From Bacteroidota bacterium (GTDB lineage: Bacteria > Bacteroidota > Bacteroidia > Flavobacteriales_F > PHOS-HE28): a stretch of DNA of 7,007 bases. The translations under genes and the position numbers were made by a program. The stretch spans positions 1 to 7,007 of the forward strand of contig CAUJFM010000120.1 in the NCBI GenBank assembly GCA_963169595.1, in the 5' to 3' direction. The notes below the pieces were generated by a model. It ran no database searches. It was given only the letters and a program-made list of their open reading frames with translations, and was not told the DNA's origin. Shown here piece by piece: positions 1 through 5,150 of the stretch (its first letter is position 1; the number at the start of each line of letters is the position of its first letter).

Positions 1-127
1 CGCCGATGAGGTTGATCCTGCCGGGCGCGAGGATCAATCGCTGCGGCTCCGCACCAAAGGACCGCACGAACCCCTGTGCGGTGCGTTCAACCAACTCGTT
101 CTTCATCGATCGCTCTTCGGTCGTCAT
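1..127 (-). CDS. galK: Galactokinase, N-terminal fragment (runs off left edge)
   Basis: Galactokinase (GHMP kinase superfamily) phosphorylates alpha-D-galactose with ATP to galactose-1-phosphate in the cytoplasm, the first committed step of the Leloir pathway. The visible N-terminus ends in LILAPGRINLIG, which matches the family signature APGRVNLIGEHTDY just before the window edge; the rest of the protein is outside. Two starts are possible: ATG at 127 (MTTEERSMKNEL) or ATG at 106 (MKNELVERTAQ). The 106 start leaves 26 residues before APGR, close to the 25 or so in E. coli GalK, and has a weak purine-rich GAAGAG upstream, so it may be the true start. It lies downstream of galM in the same direction, with a gap of 56 nt (127 start) or 77 nt (106 start), so the two are probably cotranscribed. 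GHMP relatives such as mevalonate kinase share a similar motif, but the pairing with galM favours galactokinase. Confidence 0.85.
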   Translation of the reverse strand, partial: MTTEERSMKNELVERTAQGFVRSFGAEPQRLILAPGRINLIG

Positions 128-183
128 GGACGTGGGCCGGACCAAGGCAAAGTAAGGCTGGCGGTATGGAACACGATGCACGT

Positions 184-1143
184 TCAGCCTTTGCGGCCTT
201 CTCGCAGGAAGCGGAACACGATCGAGCTCCGGTAGGTTTCGCCCGGGCGAAGGATGCCACTGCGGAACGCGCTGTGGTTGGGCGCGTCGGGGAAGTTCTG
301 CGCCTCGAAGCAGATGCCGCTCGTGGCGTGGTACTCCGCGCCGCCCTTGCCAAGGAGGGGGTTACAGTGCGCCCCGCCGACGAAGACATGGATGCTGGGT
401 TGGTCGGTCTCCACCTCCATGGACCAACCGGTGCGGCTGCTGTCCAAGCGGGCTGCGGGCTTGTCACCGCGAAGCACGAAGGAGGTGTCGATCGTGGATG
501 GGCACGGTCGTGCCTGCCGGAAGTCCAGCGGGTCATTGGCGACCGGCAGCAAGCGACCCGTGGGTACCAACTCCGCATCGGTTTCCAGCGTCTTGTCCGC
601 GTTCACCACCATGCGTTGCCTGGTCACATCACCTTGATGGCCGTCCAGGTTGAAATAGCTGTGCTGTGTGAGGTTCACCAACACGCTCTCGTCCGGCACC
701 GCCTCCATCACCACGCGCAACGCATTGTCGTTGCCCAATGCATACTGCACCGTTACACGCGTGTTGCCGTTGTTCGCTACCGTCGACAGTCGAAACACAG
801 TGTCACTGGCTTCGTCCACGTCCCAATCCACGTTGCTCAGATTTCTGCTCCCGCCATGGATGTGGTGCCTGCCGCCGAGGTTCTTTTCCAGTTGCACCAC
901 TTGTCCACCATCGCGGTAGGCACCATCGCGCAACCGGCCGGCATGCAGGCCCACCACCGCGCCCAGGAAGGGCGGCGAGGGCAGGCTGAAGGAACGCTCA
1001 TAGTCGTCGCGTGTCTGGAAACCCAGGACCACATCAACCATGCTTCCGGCCTCCAGGGGCAGCAGCAATGAGGTCAGCGTGGCGCCGTACCGACTGAAGA
1101 CCGCTTCAAGACCGTTGGAGTTGCGGAGGATGTGGAGTTCCAT
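184..1143 (-). CDS. galM: Aldose 1-epimerase (galactose mutarotase)
   Basis: Interconverts the beta and alpha anomers of galactose (and glucose), feeding alpha-galactose to galactokinase; cytoplasmic, with no signal peptide visible. The 319-residue protein is slightly short for the family (usually about 340-350). Visible motifs in order: GLHAGRL with Arg70, corresponding to the GR(V/Y)AxRI substrate-binding segment; HIHGG with His96; NLTQHSYFNL with His161, the catalytic acid; PTG near 195; IDTSF with Asp219, the sugar-binding aspartate; and GICFEAQNFPDAPN with Glu280, the catalytic base. The residues equivalent to Arg71, His96, His170, Asp243 and Glu304 of the Lactococcus enzyme are therefore all present. 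Deviations are Thr after Asp219, where His is usual, and no GF after the HGG motif. The ATG at 1143 gives the expected MELHILRN start. It is the first gene of a minus-strand pair with galK. Confidence in the family is high; preference for galactose rests on the galK neighbour. Confidence 0.93.
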   Translation of the reverse strand: MELHILRNSNGLEAVFSRYGATLTSLLLPLEAGSMVDVVLGFQTRDDYERSFSLPSPPFLGAVVGLHAGRLRDGAYRDGGQVVQLEKNLGGRHHIHGGSRNLSNVDWDVDEASDTVFRLSTVANNGNTRVTVQYALGNDNALRVVMEAVPDESVLVNLTQHSYFNLDGHQGDVTRQRMVVNADKTLETDAELVPTGRLLPVANDPLDFRQARPCPSTIDTSFVLRGDKPAARLDSSRTGWSMEVETDQPSIHVFVGGAHCNPLLGKGGAEYHATSGICFEAQNFPDAPNHSAFRSGILRPGETYRSSIVFRFLREGRKG

Positions 1144-1333
1144 TCAATGGTCGGCTGGGGCGCTGAAAATTTCCGTGAGCGGTGAAGACGGCAAAGGTGG
1201 CGAGAGAGGTATGAATGGAGTGAATGGTGAGAACCGATGGGATGAGTGCGGCCGCCGTTCGACCGCATAGATTGCCTTCGATCTACGTACGGGTACCCGT
1301 ATCATACCAGCAGCGTTCGAACTTCGCCCCGCG
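1144..1333. other. Intergenic region upstream of galM
   Basis: I see no convincing gene here. Seen from galM, this is its presumed promoter region. The only element near the Bacteroidota -7 consensus TAnnTTTG is CACCTTTG (minus strand, near 1196), and it lacks a well-placed TTG upstream, so I do not call a promoter. A short imperfect repeat of GAATGG occurs around 1211-1228. The strongest structural element is the perfect palindrome listed separately at 1288-1301. No terminator-like hairpin with a T-run was found for the cassette that ends at 1449. Confidence 0.5.
1288..1301. promoter_or_regulatory. 14-bp perfect palindrome, possible operator
   Basis: TACGGGTACCCGTA is a perfect inverted repeat with no spacer, about 145 bp upstream of the galM start and about 30 bp upstream of the hydrolase-gene remnant. 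Uninterrupted palindromes of this size are typical of LacI/GalR-type or other dimeric repressor sites, and a site between divergent galactose genes would make sense. No regulator gene is in the window and no second copy was noticed, so the role is inference. Confidence 0.2.
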
Positions 1334-1411
1334 CTCCCGCTTCTCTTCGTCGCGCTCGCCCTTCCGGCCCACGCCCAACGCGACACCATCCCGCTCAACT
1401 CGGCCTAGCGA
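1322..1411 (+). pseudogene. Remnant of the 5' end of a second GH2-like hydrolase gene
   Basis: The plus strand here reads LPLLFVALALPAHAQRDTI then PLNSA and a TAG stop at 1406-1408. The intact hydrolase at 5151 reads LPLLFLALPAHAQRDTI then ALNSDWRF. The nucleotide match is close: 1376-1401 and 5211-5236 differ at one position in 26, and the part upstream aligns with a two-codon insertion and third-position changes. The remnant has no ATG: its frame is open from a TAG at 1268, but no start codon aligns with that of the intact gene. The TAG falls where the intact gene has TGG (the Trp of the DWRF motif near the start of GH2 sugar-binding domains), and the following CGA is again shared. Similarity then fades. 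I read it as a decayed copy of a paralogous gene's signal peptide and mature N-terminus. A chance match between signal-peptide sequences is unlikely because the shared part extends beyond the cleavage site. Confidence 0.7.
1376..1401 (+). repeat. Direct repeat, left copy (matches 5211-5236)
   Basis: Shares 25 of 26 bases with 5211-5236 in the same orientation, including an exact 15-base run CAACGCGACACCATC. Both copies encode the post-signal-peptide residues QRDTI-x-LNS. It is part of the longer similarity between the hydrolase remnant and the intact gene. The two copies flank the whole minus-strand cassette about 3.8 kb apart, so homologous recombination between them could in principle delete the cassette, though 26 bp is short for that. 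Confidence 0.85.
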
Positions 1412-1448
1412 CCTGGAATTGCTGCTCCTGGAACGAGGTCAAGGGAGG

Positions 1449-2147
1449 TTATGGACCAACCAGCGTGATCCTCCCCGCCTCGTCCACCAATACGTGTCGG
1501 TCGTTTACATCGATCGCGAGTGCGATCCCATTGTAAAAGGGCTCCAGGTAATTGAAGCGATGAGCGTAGATCGGTTGACCGGTGGGATCGATGTGGCACC
1601 AGCCATCCTTGTCAAGCACAACTGCGAAGCCTTTGTGGAAGACATGCACGAAACGGAAGGAGGATGCATACGGTCTGCTACCATCCTTGCGGATATGGAA
1701 GGCTTCGTGAGCATGGAGCACACAGATCATGCCGTCCCGGGCATCTCCGGCATACTGCCAACGCTCCGTGTAGAGTGCCCGGCCTGATGGGTCGATATGG
1801 TGATAGCCGACAGGGGACCTTACCACACAGCAGTCCTCTTGAAAGTTTCCACACCATGGGTATCGCTCCGGATAACAAGCATTGCCGTTGAGGTCGATAT
1901 GAAGCCAGCCATCCGGACACAACACCGTAGCTCGGTTACAGTAGAACCCATAGGCCTTTTGAAAGCGCATGGAATATAGCGGGTCCCCAGCAGCATCAAT
2001 GTGATACCAGCCGGACGCATCCTTCACTGGGGCCACACCAGGCGCATGGAAGGACAGCACGGCCGCGTAGCGATCATGCCATAGTGGCTTCCCATCGAGC
2101 AGGAAGTGTGATCCATCTGGCGATGGCTTGATATCACGCCAGTTCAT
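1449..2147 (-). CDS. WG-type repeat protein (six-plus 34-residue GWxHID repeats)
   Basis: A 232-residue protein made almost wholly of tandem repeats with a period of about 34 residues and the pattern GWxHIDxxGxxxYxxRF, then an aromatic/Gly stretch, then xAxV. Units begin at about residues 12 (degenerate), 46, 80, 114, 149 (degenerate, AFHIRKDG) and 182, with a final partial unit at 217. The pattern resembles WG/KWG repeat proteins, which form short beta-hairpin units; their biochemical role is not established, and binding of partners or glycans is a guess. No signal peptide, membrane segment or catalytic motif is seen. Cysteines at about 70, 77, 91, 99, 106, 107, 142 and 184 are numerous for so small a protein. 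It is the last gene of the minus-strand cassette, and its ATG overlaps the stop of the upstream frame as ATGA. Codon use differs from its neighbours: 24 of the first 40 codons end in G or C, against 31 of 40 in galM and 36 of 40 in the glycosyltransferase. Confidence 0.8.
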   Translation of the reverse strand: MNWRDIKPSPDGSHFLLDGKPLWHDRYAAVLSFHAPGVAPVKDASGWYHIDAAGDPLYSMRFQKAYGFYCNRATVLCPDGWLHIDLNGNACYPERYPWCGNFQEDCCVVRSPVGYHHIDPSGRALYTERWQYAGDARDGMICVLHAHEAFHIRKDGSRPYASSFRFVHVFHKGFAVVLDKDGWCHIDPTGQPIYAHRFNYLEPFYNGIALAIDVNDRHVLVDEAGRITLVGP

Positions 2148-2281
2148 GGGCGAAGCGCTTTGCTGTGGGTTCGAATACCGATATCATTTGGCACAAGGAT
2201 CCGGGTCCTGAGGATATCCGGGTTGTTCAAGACCCACCACGGATCGCCTCCTGTCCATATCGTCAGCCGGATGTTCACCAT
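2144..2281 (-). CDS. 45-codon frame overlapping the kinase 3' end (shifted tail or nested small gene)
   Basis: On the minus strand a second open frame, +1 relative to the kinase-like gene, starts at ATG 2281 after an in-frame TGA and stops with a TGA that overlaps the repeat-protein start as ATGA. It encodes MVNIRLTIWTGGD, then PWWVLNNPDILRTRILVPN, ending in SKALRP. The composition (Trp, Pro, Asn, hydrophobics) is protein-like, and about 63% of its codons end in G or C, against about half for the same stretch read in the kinase frame. Since all the other junctions of this cassette are overlapping starts and stops, the ATGA here suggests that this frame is the one actually translated up to the repeat-protein gene. 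It could be the true C-terminus of the kinase gene after a one-base shift near 2270-2285, the end of another gene fused by deletion, or an independent small protein. I do not recognise the peptide. Confidence 0.4.
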   Translation of the reverse strand: MVNIRLTIWTGGDPWWVLNNPDILRTRILVPNDIGIRTHSKALRP

Positions 2282-2405
2282 CGCCGAACATCATGCGGCA
2301 CGCATCGATGGAAATGAACTCGAAGGCCATGTGTCGTTGAAGCCATCGTTCGGCCAACAGGCTTTTGCCGGAGGCGAGATTGCCGAAGAGCAGAAGCTTC
2401 AACAT
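2184..2405 (-). CDS. Short P-loop (ATPase/kinase-like) protein, probably truncated or frameshifted
   Basis: Starting at ATG 2405, the protein begins MLKLLLFGNLASGKSLLAERW. This is a beta strand followed by a Walker A loop, GNLASGKS (residues 8-15), as in small P-loop nucleotide kinases. It continues to FISIDACRMMFGDG (about residues 30-43), which matches the second strand and the ID...R..(Y/F)GDG segment of such kinases, where Asp follows strand 2. The frame then reads EHPADDMDRRR and stops at 73 residues, whereas family members usually have about 150-200, so the lid and the C-terminal half are missing. The start overlaps the radical SAM stop as ATGTTGA; an upstream ATG at 2423 (MQHAEA) is possible but less likely. 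Third-position G/C is about 72% up to GDG and then falls to about half, so the part after about 2280 may not be real coding sequence in this frame. Whether an active enzyme is made is doubtful. Confidence 0.6.
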   Translation of the reverse strand: MLKLLLFGNLASGKSLLAERWLQRHMAFEFISIDACRMMFGDGEHPADDMDRRRSVVGLEQPGYPQDPDPCAK

Positions 2406-3421
2406 GGCTTCCGCATGTTGCATTTGCGACAGAGTGGCCTGGTTCGATAGTCTCTGACCAATTCTTGGTAAGCACCATCGGACACTACCTCCGAAAGGGT
2501 CTTTTCATTCACATTGCCGAAGTTCCCGAGCCCACGACGCAGGTCGTCGGGTGCGCAGCATGGGGAGATCTCACCCACGGCGGAGATCCAGAGCTCCTTG
2601 CCGAGGAAGGGACAAACGTGGTCATCGGGAACCACATGCCCGTTCTGTGGTACCAAAGGCGTGATGTTCTCCAGCAGGACCGGCTTTCCATCGGGCCGGG
2701 GATGAGCAACCGCTGTCGCACGGGCCAGTTCCACGATATGGTTCCAACGTCCTATGGCCTCTGACGAGTTTTTGAAGCTCAGGTGTTCGATCTCCTTGAA
2801 ATGTGCCCACAGATGATGACCCTTCACACGATCCACACCCAGGTCGGCGGCAAGACGGATGATATCCGGGAGCTCGTGCATATTGTTCTGCATGAAGGTG
2901 AGCTGGAAGGTCACACGGCAGTAGTGCCCGCTCGCGGCGAAATGCGCATCCCGAGATCGGATGAAGCGTTGAACATGGTCAATGGCCCGTTCGAGATTCA
3001 AGCCCTTCATCACCGTTTCCGCGGTAGCCTTGGTGGCACCGTTCCATGAGATCTTCACATCCGATGCGACCGGTACGATACGTGCAGCCCAATCCTCCAC
3101 TGTTCGTCTTGGGAAAGTGCCGTTGGTCGTCAGGTTCACCTTCATGCCGAGCTCGGCTGCGAGCGCGAGCAGTTCATCGAATTGGCGGTACAGGAGGGGC
3201 TCGCCCATGGTGGATGGAATGACTTCGCGAACGCCCATTGCGGCGGCTTCCTCCATCACCTTGCGGACCATCCCGAAAGGCATTCGCCGACGCTTGATAC
3301 CGGTACGGTCATACAGGCGCTCCATGAAATCGCTGTGCTCGCTGTGCTCCTCGCACATTGTGCAGTGCAGGTTGCAATCCTCGGGATTGGTGTCGAGGGT
3401 GATCCGCCAGAATGCGCTCAT
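2399..3421 (-). CDS. Radical SAM/SPASM domain enzyme
   Basis: A 340-residue cytoplasmic enzyme expected to bind a SAM-cleaving [4Fe-4S] cluster through CNLHCTMC (Cys16, Cys20, Cys23; the CxxxCxxC motif). Further radical SAM features are PSTMGEPLLY (the GE motif contacting SAM), NLTTNGT, and a late strand DRVKGHHLW. The C-terminus carries a SPASM-type auxiliary-cluster region: Cys270, the pair Cys288-289 (SPCC), and Cys331, Cys334 and Cys340 in LCRKCNMRKPC. SPASM enzymes modify peptides, proteins or small molecules; the substrate here is unknown, and context (a glycosyltransferase upstream, no obvious precursor peptide) does not decide it. I chose ATG 3421 (MSAFWRITLDTN) because it overlaps the glycosyltransferase stop as ATGA and places the cluster motif at a normal distance; an in-frame ATG at 3466 would add 15 unlikely residues. 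A 9-bp tandem duplication (3332-3349) encodes the doubled Glu-His-Ser just after Cys23. Confidence 0.88.
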   Translation of the reverse strand: MSAFWRITLDTNPEDCNLHCTMCEEHSEHSDFMERLYDRTGIKRRRMPFGMVRKVMEEAAAMGVREVIPSTMGEPLLYRQFDELLALAAELGMKVNLTTNGTFPRRTVEDWAARIVPVASDVKISWNGATKATAETVMKGLNLERAIDHVQRFIRSRDAHFAASGHYCRVTFQLTFMQNNMHELPDIIRLAADLGVDRVKGHHLWAHFKEIEHLSFKNSSEAIGRWNHIVELARATAVAHPRPDGKPVLLENITPLVPQNGHVVPDDHVCPFLGKELWISAVGEISPCCAPDDLRRGLGNFGNVNEKTLSEVVSDGAYQELVRDYRTRPLCRKCNMRKPC

Positions 3422-4698
3422 TTGGTTCGCTTCAGTTGGGTATAGATGTCCTCGAGGGTTTTGCAATGCTCCTCTATGCTTGGTACTGTGCCATCAGCTG
3501 AATGGAGATATCCGCGACGACCAAGGCGATCCATGCTGTCCGGGTGCTGGATGGCCCAGCGCATCCAATGGCCCAGGCTATCTGAAGATCGGTGTTCGAA
3601 CAGGAGCCCGTTCACCTGGTGGGCCACCAACTCCGCCATGCCACCGGCGTCGGCCGTGATCACCGGGATATGGCATGCTTGTGCTTCATGGATCACCAAG
3701 GGTGAGTTCTCCATCCAGATCGAAGGCACCACGATGCAATCCACCTGCGAGAAGACCGAGTTCGCCAGGTTTTGGTTGACATAGGACCCATGGAAGTGTA
3801 TGCCGTTCCGGCCTTCGGCCATGCTCATCAACGCCCGGGTGCACTGCTCGTCCTTGGCACCCCAGACGTGCAACTCGGCCACCTTCTCCACGCCATCGAA
3901 GGCTTCGACCAGGAGGTTCACCCCTTTGGCGGGGATATGTGTGCCGATGTACCCAAAGCGGTACTTGTTGGCCGGGGTCCGCTCCAACGAAGGGGTCAGG
4001 TAGTGCAAGGGGAAGCCATAGTCGAGGTATTGGACCTTGTCCGCTGCGATGCCGAGATCGCGGATGAACCTGTCCCGTAGGTACAGGGAGGGGGCGATGA
4101 AGCGATCGACCCGCTCACATATTCTCCGGGTCTCGATCATGCGGCGATGTATCCATGCGGTCCAATGGGCGATCTCCCGCTCCTGGTCATCCACGGTGCC
4201 GGACATCAAGGCTGCATAGCAGGATAGCGCGCACTTTCGGTCATCCTGTCCGTCGCATAGGGCATGCACCATCCCTCCTCCGAAGTTGCGTTGGAGGAAC
4301 TGCCCGCGTGGGCACATCAACCAGAAGTCGTGCAGGGTGAACACGATCGGTATGCCTGCCTCCTTGAGCACATCCACAATGCCCGTGGACAAGTGATTCA
4401 GGTGTCCGATGTGGGCGACATCAGGCCTGAAACCGTGTAACACTTCGGCGAATCGTTCATCCAACTCCCGATGGCGATAACCGTCCTTGCCACGGGGCAT
4501 GTTGACCAGGATGCGCTCCGGACCAACTCCATCCTGAACACGACGAAAGGTGAAGTCCGCAGCAAAAGGATCCTCCTCGCGGGTGAAGACCAGCACCTCA
4601 TGGCGCTTCGCCAGCTCGTTGCAGATGCTCTGGCTGTACACCTCGGACCCTGCGCTGTACAAGGGCGGGTATCCGTGTATGATCTTGAGGATGCGCAT
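3418..4698 (-). CDS. GT4-family glycosyltransferase (GT-B fold)
   Basis: A 426-residue retaining glycosyltransferase of the group 1/GT4 type, expected to transfer a sugar from a nucleotide-sugar donor in the cytoplasm; donor and acceptor cannot be told. The N-terminal Rossmann domain begins MRILKIIHGYPP with the acceptor-side motif YSAGSEVYS (residues 14-22), and then HDFWLMCPRGQ at 123-133. Four cysteines (129, 148, 156, 160) follow the pattern of a GT4 subgroup in which HDxWLxCPRG precedes further Cys residues, possibly a metal or structural site. The C-terminal domain has RFGYIGTHIPAKGVNLLVEAF (248 onwards, the linker and phosphate-binding region) and the E-x7-E donor motif in WMENSPLVIHEA (Glu330, Glu338), then GGMAELV and NGLLF. 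Start ATG 4698 is chosen because family members begin at this strand; an in-frame ATG at 4815 adds 39 residues of poor character. It is the first gene of the cassette and overlaps the radical SAM start by ATGA. Confidence 0.9.
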   Translation of the reverse strand: MRILKIIHGYPPLYSAGSEVYSQSICNELAKRHEVLVFTREEDPFAADFTFRRVQDGVGPERILVNMPRGKDGYRHRELDERFAEVLHGFRPDVAHIGHLNHLSTGIVDVLKEAGIPIVFTLHDFWLMCPRGQFLQRNFGGGMVHALCDGQDDRKCALSCYAALMSGTVDDQEREIAHWTAWIHRRMIETRRICERVDRFIAPSLYLRDRFIRDLGIAADKVQYLDYGFPLHYLTPSLERTPANKYRFGYIGTHIPAKGVNLLVEAFDGVEKVAELHVWGAKDEQCTRALMSMAEGRNGIHFHGSYVNQNLANSVFSQVDCIVVPSIWMENSPLVIHEAQACHIPVITADAGGMAELVAHQVNGLLFEHRSSDSLGHWMRWAIQHPDSMDRLGRRGYLHSADGTVPSIEEHCKTLEDIYTQLKRTK

Positions 4699-4840
4699 GC
4701 GGATCACAAGGCCGTTCGTCCAAAGATCCGCATCCGACCTGTTCCCTTCTGTCACGGCGTCATTTCTGGCGCCTCCTGGCCACGAGCACGATCGATAGGA
4801 CCGTGATGCACACATGTTGAGCGCTTGCGGTTGGTGGTAT

Positions 4841-4966
4841 TCAATGAAATGCCCTGGTTGCTTTGGAGCATGACTTGAACATCATAGGAAGGATCGGCTT
4901 GAACCAGATGGCAATATCACCTCCACCGTACAAGAGCCGGTAACCAAGGAATTCGAGCTTGGGCAT
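4841..4966 (-). CDS. Possible 41-residue small ORF upstream of the glycosyltransferase
   Basis: On the minus strand an ATG at 4966, immediately preceded by an in-frame TGA, opens a 41-codon frame: MPKLEFLGYRLLYGGGDIAI, then WFKPILPMMFKSCSKATRAFH and TGA. It reads as protein-like, with alternating hydrophobic and basic residues, a GGG segment and a single Cys, and about 60% of its codons end in G or C. It lies 142 nt upstream of the glycosyltransferase start on the same strand. No Shine-Dalgarno sequence is seen and I know no homologue. It could be a small protein, the tail of a decayed gene, or chance. Being close to a radical SAM/SPASM gene raises the possibility of a precursor peptide, but it has no recognised leader or core motif. 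Confidence 0.2.
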   Translation of the reverse strand: MPKLEFLGYRLLYGGGDIAIWFKPILPMMFKSCSKATRAFH

Positions 4967-5039
4967 TCAGGTCGCTCATCCGAGTCGCAGTTTCCGCGCA
5001 TGACCACGGCTTCGGTCTGACGATGCATCGGGGCCATGT

Positions 5040-5066
5040 GGTCACGTGATCGTGTTGACGTGGACC
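5040..5066. promoter_or_regulatory. Imperfect inverted repeat upstream of the GH2 gene
   Basis: GGTCACGT (5040-5047) is followed ten bases later by ACGTGGACC (5058-5066), its reverse complement except for one inserted G. The left arm lies partly within the 8-bp palindrome TCACGTGA (5042-5049). The element ends about 25 bp before the possible -10 hexamer at 5091, a reasonable place for a regulator site controlling the hydrolase. The evidence is only the symmetry and the position. Confidence 0.15.
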
Positions 5067-5150
5067 GTGTCTGGATCAAGTTCGATGTGCTATGATAGGG
5101 TTCGCCATTCTCCACCGACCTTCGTCTTCGTCTCCCCCTCCGCTGCCCCC

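Larger units (their letters stand above)
4699..5150. other. Divergent intergenic region between the cassette and the GH2 gene
   Basis: About 450 bp must contain the start signals of both the minus-strand cassette and the plus-strand hydrolase. Facing the cassette, GATCTTTG (minus strand, near 4718-4725) is one base off the Bacteroidota -7 consensus TAnnTTTG but lacks a clear TTG upstream. Facing the hydrolase, TATGAT at 5091-5096 could be a -10 element, but no good -35 is found at 17 bp. The 30 bases before the hydrolase start are almost all pyrimidine, with no Shine-Dalgarno sequence. One small ORF (4841-4966) and one imperfect inverted repeat (5040-5066) are listed separately. No terminator or mobile-element end is apparent. 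Confidence 0.5.

Noticed and set aside
76..1071. 331-codon plus-strand frame opposite galM and galK
   Set aside because: It is antisense to galM, whose catalytic residues are all present on the minus strand; its composition is that of a GC-rich shadow frame.
1410..1440. Short inverted arms GACCT/AGGTC with an internal CCTGGAA direct repeat after the cassette, considered as a terminator
   Set aside because: The stem is only five base pairs with a 21-base loop and no T-run follows on the minus strand.
1224..1787. 187-codon plus-strand frame spanning the intergenic region and the repeat-protein gene
   Set aside because: Most of it is antisense to the clearly repetitive minus-strand protein, and it reads through the hydrolase remnant in a frame different from the one matching the intact gene.
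3422..3466. Upstream start for the radical SAM gene (15 extra residues)
   Set aside because: It would lie within the glycosyltransferase C-terminal codons; the ATG at 3421 gives the ATGA overlap and a normal distance to the CxxxCxxC motif.
2982..3659. 225-codon plus-strand frame opposite the radical SAM and glycosyltransferase genes
   Set aside because: It is Ser/Arg-rich low-complexity translation crossing two well-supported minus-strand genes, with no domain motif.
4699..4815. 39-residue N-terminal extension of the glycosyltransferase
   Set aside because: The added residues are Ser/Arg/Gly-rich and unlike the family, whose first strand begins at MRILKIIHG.
4882..5115. 77-codon minus-strand frame in the divergent intergenic region
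   Set aside because: Ser/Thr/Arg-rich with no recognisable segment; it overlaps the presumed hydrolase promoter and the better-looking small ORF in another frame.
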